The position numbers and the translations under genes are program-made. DNA of 46,396 nucleotides from Acidimicrobiales bacterium (GTDB taxonomy: Bacteria; Actinomycetota; Acidimicrobiia; Acidimicrobiales; SZUA-35): NCBI GenBank assembly GCA_020629155.1, contig JAHDDW010000001.1:1-46396 (forward strand), read 5' to 3'. Below are positions 9,772-16,954 of this stretch, in pieces. The first letter of the stretch is position 1. Every line of letters begins with the position of its first letter. The notes under the pieces are model-generated. The model was not told where the DNA came from and searched no databases. It worked only from the letters and a program-made list of their open reading frames with translations.

Positions 9772-11349
9772 ATGAATAATGCACAGGTTTGTTTATTGTT
9801 GGCTCCTAGCCCTCCACTACTTATCTTCCCTTCTGATGAAGGTCCAGTCGCCGTGGAATTGGTTTCACGCTCCATCGACCTTGTTGATCTGATTCACCGT
9901 GTGGCCGAAGAACGCCGTGCTATTCCTGTTGGTAATGACGAATGGAAAGGCGCAAAGAAAAGCTTAAGCAAGGTTCTCAAAAGATACGGACCTGTAGACA
10001 AGCTAAAAGAAAAGCTAGGAATAGACCAACGCTCTTTAAATTGGCACATCCTTTTCCGCCATGCTGCTGGCAAGGTTAGTCTTCAACCTTGGGTAAACGT
10101 TGATTATTGGCTTATCCATGCAGAGGTCGATAAATTACAACGCAATGGGCAATTACCAAAGCTGGAAGTTGATCAAAAAGAAGCAACTGCTGTTTCGGCA
10201 CTTGCTGAACTTATAGCCGAGCAACCTACAGAGAAAATCAAACCTGCTTTGTTAGAAGCCAGTAGTTACTGGCCAGACAGCCAACAAGTCGCTTTCCAAA
10301 CCTTAACTGAAGAGTCAGAGCAAGTGATAAGCAGATTTATTCTACACCTAACTACTAAAGAGAAAAATCTAGAACAAGCAGCCATCCCTAAATTAGAAAT
10401 AGGAGAATTTCCTTCATGGTTTGTGTGGAGCCCAACAGCGATCAACGATCTTAAAGATAGACATGAACGTATCATAGAGACGATTTTAGCTAGCAGGCCA
10501 ATTCCTGAAACACAAAATTTCTGTTCTTACCAAGGAACCAGCGCATGGTTAGCTTTATCAGACATAACTTTAAATCCAAATGAAGCTACATCTGTTGCAC
10601 GTATAGGAAAAATTGCCTCTGAGATAGCTAAAAATGTTGATTCTGAACTCATCGATATTCTAAGTTTAGGTCCTGGAGATGGGGTTAAGGATAGCAAGCT
10701 CCTACAAGCATTTGATGATGCAGCGATCGGGATACATTACTACCCGACCGACATTAGTCCCCTTATGCTAGGAATCGCCGTTGGACATGTAAGAAGGACA
10801 ATAAAGAACATTCAGATTACAGGCGTGGTGACAGACTTTAGCGAGAAAACACTGCGCACTAAAGAACTAGTTCTTGAGAGAAAGGAAACGACCAAACCAG
10901 CATTTATCAGTATGCTCGGAAACACCCTGGGGAATATAGAACAGGATTGGAGATTCGCTTGCTCACTTGCCAGCTCTCTATCAGCAAACGACTACTTGCT
11001 CTTGGAAACTAGGAGCACGAATTGCCTTGAGAATACACTAGAAGTAGAAGTTAAAGAAACTTTAACTAGAAACTTCTATCTTGAGCCTCTATCTGCTATC
11101 AATGCGTCTTATAGCCTAGACAGCGTTTACTGCACTGTAGAAGATGAAAGAAACGGCATAGCCGTAAAAATTCATTGTAAAAACGTTGGACATGAGAGAT
11201 TCACTCCTCGCAATGTCGAACTATTCAAACTGAAACATTATGACAATGATTTTTTTGACAAGCTCTCAGAAGAAATAGGAGCAGAAATTATTTTCCGAAG
11301 CGAGCCTAACCAACCTTTCACTGACATAGCTCTTTTCCGAAAAAACTAG
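9772..11349 (+). CDS. EgtD-family SAM-dependent methyltransferase with extra N-terminal region
   Basis: The C-terminal part (about 220-525) matches the EgtD/Methyltransf_33 family, which includes the histidine N-alpha-trimethylating enzyme of ergothioneine synthesis. Visible motifs are LSLGPGDGVKD (about 297-307, SAM loop), YYPTDISPLML, GVVTDFS, MLGNTLGN and a LLLETRS strand. At 525 residues it is roughly 200 longer than typical EgtD. The N-terminal region is mostly helical, and the segment around residues 80-100 (VDKLKEKLGIDQRSLNWHI) looks like a helix-turn-helix. No egtB, egtC or egtE partner is nearby, so ergothioneine synthesis is not implied; the substrate is unknown. The start is ATG with AAAGGCG just upstream. 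Its TAG stop shares the palindrome CTAG with the stop of the convergent ABC gene. Confidence 0.82.
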   Translation: MNNAQVCLLLAPSPPLLIFPSDEGPVAVELVSRSIDLVDLIHRVAEERRAIPVGNDEWKGAKKSLSKVLKRYGPVDKLKEKLGIDQRSLNWHILFRHAAGKVSLQPWVNVDYWLIHAEVDKLQRNGQLPKLEVDQKEATAVSALAELIAEQPTEKIKPALLEASSYWPDSQQVAFQTLTEESEQVISRFILHLTTKEKNLEQAAIPKLEIGEFPSWFVWSPTAINDLKDRHERIIETILASRPIPETQNFCSYQGTSAWLALSDITLNPNEATSVARIGKIASEIAKNVDSELIDILSLGPGDGVKDSKLLQAFDDAAIGIHYYPTDISPLMLGIAVGHVRRTIKNIQITGVVTDFSEKTLRTKELVLERKETTKPAFISMLGNTLGNIEQDWRFACSLASSLSANDYLLLETRSTNCLENTLEVEVKETLTRNFYLEPLSAINASYSLDSVYCTVEDERNGIAVKIHCKNVGHERFTPRNVELFKLKHYDNDFFDKLSEEIGAEIIFRSEPNQPFTDIALFRKN

Positions 11350-13067
11350 ATCATTCCTTTTTTCTGGTGTTTCCATAGATCGGCGAAATGGCCGCCTAAG
11401 GCAAGCAGTTCGGCTTTGGTGCCTTCTTCGACGATTCTGCCTTCGTCCATAACGATAATTCGATCAACATTATTGAGCGTTGATAATCGGTGGGCGATCG
11501 CGATAACTGATTTGTTACCCCAAAGCTGCTCAAACGATTTTTGCACAAGGCTTTCGGTTTCTGAATCTAACGCAGATGTTGCTTCGTCGAGCAAAAGCAG
11601 TTCTGACTCTTTCAAAAAAGCTCTCGCTATGGCGATTCGCTGCCGCTGACCAAGGCTCAATTTAACACCTCGCTCGCCTACTGTTGTTTCATATTTTTCT
11701 GGCAGCTGATCGATAAAATCATGGATATAGGCTTTCTTTGCCGCAGCCTCAATTTGTTCAATCGTCACTTCGCCTTTTGCGGCATAAGCAATATTATACA
11801 ATAATGATTCCTGGAAAAGTGTTGTATCTTGCGGCACATAGGCATACAGCTGCGCGAGCTCTTCACTTGTAACCGACACCCCGTCGACGACGATCTGCCC
11901 TTTATCAGGCGTATAGAAACCTAAAAGTATTTTAATCAACGTCGACTTGCCAGATCCGCTTTTGCCGACAATCCCTATCTTCTCATTTTTTGCTACCGTT
12001 ATCGAAACATCGTGCAGCACTCCTTGTGTCGCAGCGTCAGGGTATGCAAAAGAAACATTTTTTATTGTAATCGATTCGTTGAAGTCGATCTGCCTTTCAA
12101 CCAGATCGTTCGCTGTTTCTGGCTTGTCAAAGGACTCTTTAACAATGTTTTGCCCAGGGAAAAGGTAGCTATAGGATTCTTTATAAGAAGCCGAGCGACG
12201 GCTCCACTCACCTATGGACTCAACGATTTCCCAATAATTAGCTGTGAAGTCAAGTAACACTGCGACAGAGATAATAAGCACTTCAAAAGAAATTGCACCC
12301 GAGTTATAAAGATGCCAGCTATAAAATAAGATGGCTGCCCACAGCACAACCCTCACAAGAAACGCCGAGATAGCCCAATAATTAGTGACGCGTACTTGTG
12401 CTCCGACCTCTTGCGTTATGACATGATCGAGCTGTTGATTATTGCGAGCTATTTCTTTTTTCTGCGCGCCGAACGCAAAAACATTGACAAAGTTAGCGTA
12501 TGAATCAAAAATTTGGCCAGCGTTTGACGCACTCGCATCTGTCGCTAGTCGTTGTTGTTTATTAATCGGTTTTGTCAAAAGCACAAGGGCAGCAATCGAA
12601 ACGACAAGAAAAACTGCATAGACAACCGAGTTCTGCCAAACAGCGGTATACAGCAAAACACAATAGACAGGCAGCGCAGCAGCAAGAGGCAACCAGCTGT
12701 ATTGATAGAGCAGCCACAACTCATAGGTGTGACTGCTTAGCTCATTCACATAGTTGCCTGTCTTGCCAGAAGGTTTCTCGATAAACGTCTCATATTTTTT
12801 GCCCCAAAATTTTTCAAACGCTATCTTTTTGAACTCATAGAACAAAGGAAGCGTCTTGTAGGTGTTGAGATAATCAACACTATTCCAAAGCAGCCCATGC
12901 ACTGCGCCTGAGATGAAAAGCAGCGTCAGGTACGTAAAAGCACGCTCTTTATCGCCGAGAGAGACAGCAAGTTGTGCCATAAAATATGGCTGCAACGCAC
13001 GTAAAACGCTCGAAACGACCCGTCCGCTGTCACCAAGCAGAAACAAACCTTTGTGCCGCCAAATCAT
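11346..13067 (-). CDS. ABC exporter (fused membrane and ATPase domains)
   Basis: This 573-residue half-transporter has six predicted membrane helices in its first ~300 residues. The nucleotide-binding domain then follows: Walker A GKSGSGKST, Q-loop YVPQDTTLFQE, signature LSLGQRQRIAIARA, Walker B LLLLDEATSALDSE and switch histidine AIAHRLST. Type IV exporters of this kind work as dimers and export lipids, peptides or drugs; the substrate cannot be read from the sequence. The start used overlaps the Nudix gene by 38 bp and has no clear ribosome site, so translation is probably coupled, or the true start may be slightly inside. It ends in a 4-bp convergent overlap with the methyltransferase gene, leaving no room for a terminator. 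Confidence 0.92.
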   Translation of the reverse strand: MIWRHKGLFLLGDSGRVVSSVLRALQPYFMAQLAVSLGDKERAFTYLTLLFISGAVHGLLWNSVDYLNTYKTLPLFYEFKKIAFEKFWGKKYETFIEKPSGKTGNYVNELSSHTYELWLLYQYSWLPLAAALPVYCVLLYTAVWQNSVVYAVFLVVSIAALVLLTKPINKQQRLATDASASNAGQIFDSYANFVNVFAFGAQKKEIARNNQQLDHVITQEVGAQVRVTNYWAISAFLVRVVLWAAILFYSWHLYNSGAISFEVLIISVAVLLDFTANYWEIVESIGEWSRRSASYKESYSYLFPGQNIVKESFDKPETANDLVERQIDFNESITIKNVSFAYPDAATQGVLHDVSITVAKNEKIGIVGKSGSGKSTLIKILLGFYTPDKGQIVVDGVSVTSEELAQLYAYVPQDTTLFQESLLYNIAYAAKGEVTIEQIEAAAKKAYIHDFIDQLPEKYETTVGERGVKLSLGQRQRIAIARAFLKESELLLLDEATSALDSETESLVQKSFEQLWGNKSVIAIAHRLSTLNNVDRIIVMDEGRIVEEGTKAELLALGGHFADLWKHQKKGMI

Positions 13068-13530
13068 CGACCAGAGCGCAGCGTAACTCTGGTCGTCTTG
13101 CTTGCGTTTCAGCTCGATACTGCTTAAACCCTTCAGCTAGCTCGTTTTCTTCTAGTTCTGGGGCAACAAGGTCACCGTACTGTTTAGCTATATAGCAGTA
13201 TGATGTCTGCGTGAAGTTATACCGTTCGCGGTGTTCAACAATTTTACCGACTTCACCAACAATGTGAGCTTTCGCACCGATTTCTTCCAATAGTTCACGA
13301 GCGAGTGCTTCTTCATATGACTCGCCTTGCTTGACACCACCGCCTGGAAGCTTATGGTATGCAGAAGCAGAAACATTAAGTAGAAAGACACCTTGGGTAG
13401 TATCAAAAACTATCGCTCGAACGGCTTGCCTCATATGTAGCTGCTGGCCAGCTCGGTGCTCTTTCCGACTATCTGAATCGAAAAAGTCTGCGTCGCTAAT
13501 CTCAGCAAGTCGTTCCACGAACCTCACCAT
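13030..13530 (-). CDS. Nudix hydrolase
   Basis: The product contains a complete Nudix box: GGVKQGESYEEALA, then RELLEEIGA, fitting GX5EX7REUXEEXGU. Such enzymes cleave nucleoside diphosphates linked to another group. The ATG at 13530 (MVRFVERLAE) gives 166 residues; a TTG at 13560 would add ten residues and run closer to murD2. It overlaps the downstream ABC gene by 38 bp, so the two form an operon. The substrate is unknown. It diverges from the murD2-murL operon, and a cell-wall nucleotide substrate is possible but unsupported. Confidence 0.88.
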   Translation of the reverse strand: MVRFVERLAEISDADFFDSDSRKEHRAGQQLHMRQAVRAIVFDTTQGVFLLNVSASAYHKLPGGGVKQGESYEEALARELLEEIGAKAHIVGEVGKIVEHRERYNFTQTSYCYIAKQYGDLVAPELEENELAEGFKQYRAETQARRPELRCALVDDLAAQRFVSAW

Positions 13531-13599
13531 AGCGTGTTCTGCTCGATGATTACGCAACAATGCAAACCCAAAGGAACAAGAGCCTATAGAGTATACATC

Positions 13600-14934
13600 G
13601 TGAATCTTTCTAATAAGAAAATACTGTTTACAGGTTTTAGCATTCTTGAGGGCAGTGCCAGCAAAGCGCTGTACGACTACCTAAAACGGACCTATCTCAA
13701 CACCAAAATTCATACCTTGTATTGGGGTGGACAACAAATTGCTAGCGCCTTACCTGATGATGTTGCTGCAATAGAGATTTCAGAAAACAACAATTTTGAT
13801 ACCGTTGATTTTTCTGCCTTTGATATCGTTTTTAGACATACAACAACGCAACCGCATACGTTGTCTGCTGCTGATTCTGTTTCAACAGCAGAGAATGAGT
13901 TTTTTAAACGTTCTGCCAGCAAAAACATTATCGGAGTAACTGGCACAAAAGGGAAGGGCACAACCTGCTCATTAATAGCAGAAATCTGCAAAACGGCAGG
14001 AAAAAGAGTCCATCTTGTCGGCAACATAGGCACGCCAGCGTTAACTGTTATCGAAGATATCCAACCTGACGATATCGTTGTATATGAGCTATCAAGTTTT
14101 CAGCTTTGGGACCTCGAACAAAGCCCTCCTGTTGCCGTTGTGCTGATGATGGAGCCCGATCACTTAGATATCCATGCATCTATTCAAGAATATAAACAGG
14201 CAAAGTCGTCGATATGTAAATCTCAGAAGTCTCAAGATATTCTTGTGCACCATCCCAGTAATATGATGACGCTAGACACACTTGCGGGCGAGGCGAAAAA
14301 AATCCCTTACATGGATAGCAGCTCTATTAACTCTTGTTTTGTTGAAGATGGCTATCTCACTATTGCAGGCCATCAACTTTGTAAGACTTCAGAGGTGGCG
14401 CTGCGAGGAAAACATAACCTTGAAAACATTTGCGCAGCAGTAACTGCCATCTGGCCGCAGATTCAAGATATTGGCGCTATTAACCAGGTTCTTACAACAT
14501 TTGCTGGCCTTCCCCACCGAATCGAATTTTATAAAAAAACAGAAGGCATAGACTTCTACGATGATTCTTTTGCTGCCGCGCCTTCAGCTGCTGTTGTGGC
14601 ATCACATGCTTTTCCAGGTAAAAAAATCATACAAATAGTTGGCGGTTTAAATAGAGATTTGGACTATCAGACCTTCGCACAAATGGACTTTTCTTCTTTA
14701 AGGAAAGTGCTGTTGATTGGAGAGAACGCTAAAGCTATAGCGGCTGTGTTGCAATCGGCAGGCTACAACGACTATCTCTTTGTTGCCGACATGCAAGAGG
14801 CTATCCACCAGGCTATGGCTCACGGACAACCAGATGATATCGTCCTGCTTTCTCCAGGGAGTCCAAGTTTTGACATGTATAAAAACTATAAAGAACGTGC
14901 AGCCGACTTCAGAAAGACAATTGATGCGCTATAA
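13600..14934 (+). CDS. murD2: MurD-family ligase, probable MurD2 (UDP-MurNAc-L-Ala:L-Glu ligase)
   Basis: This Mur ligase has an N-terminal Rossmann-like domain, an ATP loop GVTGTKGKGTT (about 112-122), a central domain with ELSSFQLWDL and MEPDHLDIH, and a C-terminal domain with LPHRIEFY, DDSFAAAPSA and LSPGSPSFDMY. It looks like MurD, which adds glutamate to UDP-MurNAc-L-Ala in the cytoplasm. The gene directly downstream matches MurL, the epimerase that works with MurD2. From that context I infer this is MurD2, the version that adds L-Glu. Sequence alone does not prove L- over D-Glu preference. GTG at 13600 (VNLSNKKILFTG) fits the family N-terminus. An in-frame ATG at 13534 exists but nearly abuts the Nudix start. 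TATAGA/GTATAC just before the GTG may be a -10 for a leaderless transcript. Confidence 0.85.
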   Translation: MNLSNKKILFTGFSILEGSASKALYDYLKRTYLNTKIHTLYWGGQQIASALPDDVAAIEISENNNFDTVDFSAFDIVFRHTTTQPHTLSAADSVSTAENEFFKRSASKNIIGVTGTKGKGTTCSLIAEICKTAGKRVHLVGNIGTPALTVIEDIQPDDIVVYELSSFQLWDLEQSPPVAVVLMMEPDHLDIHASIQEYKQAKSSICKSQKSQDILVHHPSNMMTLDTLAGEAKKIPYMDSSSINSCFVEDGYLTIAGHQLCKTSEVALRGKHNLENICAAVTAIWPQIQDIGAINQVLTTFAGLPHRIEFYKKTEGIDFYDDSFAAAPSAAVVASHAFPGKKIIQIVGGLNRDLDYQTFAQMDFSSLRKVLLIGENAKAIAAVLQSAGYNDYLFVADMQEAIHQAMAHGQPDDIVLLSPGSPSFDMYKNYKERAADFRKTIDAL

Positions 14935-16216
14935 AAACTTCATATTTGAGAACTACAGTTTCGATCATAAGACCCTCAGCCTCACTTTGCGATATTCATT
15001 CGATGGTACAAGAGAATTTACAGAAACGATTCAATTCTATTCTGCAGAAAAGAATATCGACCTGACCGTTCTAGACAAAGTCTGTGAATATATTTTCTTG
15101 GTGGCTGGCACTTCGTATTACAAACTTTTTCCTTCTGTTTCGCTAGACCTTGGGGAGATTACCCTTACTTCTGAGCAGGCCCAGCTGCTTACGAAACTCT
15201 ATCAGGGAGGGTTGAGCCAATATGCTTATGAGAACGAACTTGATCCAACTATTTTGCCTATTTTTACGTCAACCAGCCAGACCGCAACGCCAACAGCCTA
15301 TGACTGCAATGGGACCTTGCTCATGCAAAGCGGTGGTAAAGACTCGTTGCTGAGCGCCGAGCTGCTTCTTTCCGCTGGGCATGAGTACACAATGTTTCAC
15401 GTCAGCACGACAGGCAAGTTTCCTGCTTTTCTCGAAGAAATTACTCAACCGCTAGTTGTGGCAAAGCGCACTATCGATATTGCAGCTCTTAAACAAGGCT
15501 TAGCTGATGGTGGCCTTAATGGACATATCCCTTTTTCAGCACTATTTGCAGGCTTCGCACTTTTGCAGGCAGTGCTTCTAAACAAGAATATTGCGGTAGC
15601 TTCAATAGAAACTTCGGCGGAAGAACCGAACCTTATGATCGGCGATTTTGAAGTTAACCATCAGTATTCAAAAAAATATGAGATCGAACAAGCAATCCAA
15701 CGTTATATTCACACAACGATATCTCCTGACCTGAATTATGGATCGGTTCTTCGTCCGTTTAACGAAGCAAAAATTGGGCAGCTTTTTTCTTCATTCGCCT
15801 GGGGCAAATACAGAAAGAAGTTTAGTTCCTGTAACCTCGCGAACTACAAGCAAGGAGAAGATGATGGGCAGTTAACGTGGTGCGGTTCTTGCCCCAAATG
15901 CGCGAACAGTTTCCTGCTTTTTGCCGCGTACGTCCCTGAAGAAGAGCTGCTCGAAATATTTTCTGGCAAGAACCTTCTTGCGGCTTCCGATATGAAAGAA
16001 ACCTATAGACAACTTCTTGGCCTTTCCGATATCAAACCTATGGAATGTGTGGGAACAATTGAAGAAATGCGATATTTATATCATCAAGCTCTCAAGCGAA
16101 ACAGCGCATATGACCTAGGTTTCGACGTGCCAGCGGCGAAGAACTTTGAGTTGGACGAATTGGAAGCTCATCAAGCACTTTTCGATGAGCTACTCGACTA
16201 CGACAGTCTTCGCTAA
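14924..16216 (+). CDS. murL: Probable UDP-MurNAc-L-Ala-L-Glu epimerase MurL
   Basis: The 430-residue protein has a PP-loop-like ATP motif LLMQSGGKDSLL (SGGKDS at 136-141) and a metal- or redox-type cysteine motif WCGSCPKCA (319-327). It also has LRPFNEAKIGQLF near 270 and the HIPFSALFAG segment. This architecture and the pairing with a second MurD fit MurL, which inverts the terminal L-Glu of UDP-MurNAc-L-Ala-L-Glu in an ATP-dependent way to supply D-Glu for peptidoglycan. The ATG at 14924 overlaps the end of murD2 by 11 bp, so translation is coupled. The identification rests on remembered family features and gene context, without a search. Confidence 0.8.
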   Translation: MRYKNFIFENYSFDHKTLSLTLRYSFDGTREFTETIQFYSAEKNIDLTVLDKVCEYIFLVAGTSYYKLFPSVSLDLGEITLTSEQAQLLTKLYQGGLSQYAYENELDPTILPIFTSTSQTATPTAYDCNGTLLMQSGGKDSLLSAELLLSAGHEYTMFHVSTTGKFPAFLEEITQPLVVAKRTIDIAALKQGLADGGLNGHIPFSALFAGFALLQAVLLNKNIAVASIETSAEEPNLMIGDFEVNHQYSKKYEIEQAIQRYIHTTISPDLNYGSVLRPFNEAKIGQLFSSFAWGKYRKKFSSCNLANYKQGEDDGQLTWCGSCPKCANSFLLFAAYVPEEELLEIFSGKNLLAASDMKETYRQLLGLSDIKPMECVGTIEEMRYLYHQALKRNSAYDLGFDVPAAKNFELDELEAHQALFDELLDYDSLR

Positions 16217-16228
16217 ACATCAGCAAGT

Positions 16229-16516
16229 TCATATATGCTGACTGAAGTCAGCTCTTTTATGCAGTACTCTCACCACAACAATGTGGAAACCCTCTTCAAA
16301 ATAAAAAACGATGTGAGAGCCTACTCCGAAGCTTCTGTACCCTAACCTAAGCGTTTTACGATCTGTACCAGCTAGAGGACTTTCAGCAAGAAAATCAATT
16401 GTAGACAAAATCTGGCTATGATACTGGTCCGCTCGGTCTGAACCCCAAACCTTATTTCCATAATCCCAGATTTCTAAAAGGTCAACTGCCGCCTTCTCAG
16501 AAAGCAAATACGTCAT
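16229..16516 (-). CDS. parE: ParE-type toxin of a ParDE system
   Basis: The 95-residue product has the RelE/ParE fold pattern: MTYLLSEKAAVDLLEIWDYG at the start, then a central LAESPLAGTDRKTLRLGYRSF segment and a C-terminal IVFYFEEGFHIVVVRVLHKRADF strand-helix. ParE toxins usually inhibit DNA gyrase. The start lies 3 bp after the antitoxin stop, so the two genes are one operon. The length matches functional family members and no damage is visible. Confidence 0.92.
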   Translation of the reverse strand: MTYLLSEKAAVDLLEIWDYGNKVWGSDRADQYHSQILSTIDFLAESPLAGTDRKTLRLGYRSFGVGSHIVFYFEEGFHIVVVRVLHKRADFSQHI

Positions 16517-16519
16517 ACT

Positions 16520-16774
16520 TTAACTATCTTTACTTAAACGGTTGCGTCGATGCTTTTCGAAAATCTCGGTATAGGCGTCGCTGGTTATTGTTCCGCTTCT
16601 TTCGCCTTCTGTAAGCAAACTCCGTAAATGTGTTTTTTTTAATTCATGTTCTTCTAAAAGCCTGAGAGAAGACCGTAGAACTTCACTTACAGAAGCGTAT
16701 TCACCAGCGGCCACTTTCTCATCTACGAACCGCTCAAAATGGTCATCTAAACTAATCGAAGTGTTTCTAGACAT
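16520..16774 (-). CDS. parD: ParD-type antitoxin
   Basis: The 84-residue protein starts MSRNTSISLDDHFERFVDEK, a ribbon-helix-helix DNA-binding N-terminus typical of ParD. It continues with EYASVSEVLRSSLRLLEEHE and a flexible C-terminus that should bind the toxin. The ATG at 16774 is chosen because it matches the family start and abuts the operator palindrome. A TTG at 16810 with GGAGG six bases upstream would add 12 residues encoded by the operator itself. It is likely autoregulated through that palindrome. Confidence 0.92.
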   Translation of the reverse strand: MSRNTSISLDDHFERFVDEKVAAGEYASVSEVLRSSLRLLEEHELKKTHLRSLLTEGERSGTITSDAYTEIFEKHRRNRLSKDS

Positions 16775-16802
16775 AGTACCAATACTACCAATTATTGGTA
16801 CT
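16775..16802 (-). promoter_or_regulatory. Palindromic operator of parDE
   Basis: AGTACCAAT (16775-16783) and ATTGGTACT (16794-16802) are perfect 9-bp inverted arms with a 10-bp spacer, immediately before the parD ATG. ParD-family antitoxins bind such palindromes to repress their own operon. No separate ribosome site fits between the palindrome and the ATG, so the transcript may be leaderless. Confidence 0.75.
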
Positions 16803-16954
16803 GCGTGCAAGGTGGGCCTCCAAGGTTTGCGTTTATTAACAAGCTATGTTCATTTCTGGCACAGACCAACTGGCCCATCATGTAACCCATTTTGGGTTCA
16901 TCTATCTTCTACTAAGGTACGTCACCACAATCAAATATGGCTACTCTTGAGTAG

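Noticed and set aside
13534-13599. Upstream extension of murD2 from ATG 13534
   Set aside because: The 22 extra residues do not resemble a MurD N-terminus, and the start nearly abuts the Nudix start; GTG at 13600 fits better.
16803-16954. Cobalamin or SAH riboswitch before metH
   Set aside because: No B12-box-like or other conserved motif; the only structure is a short AACCC/GGGTT hairpin.
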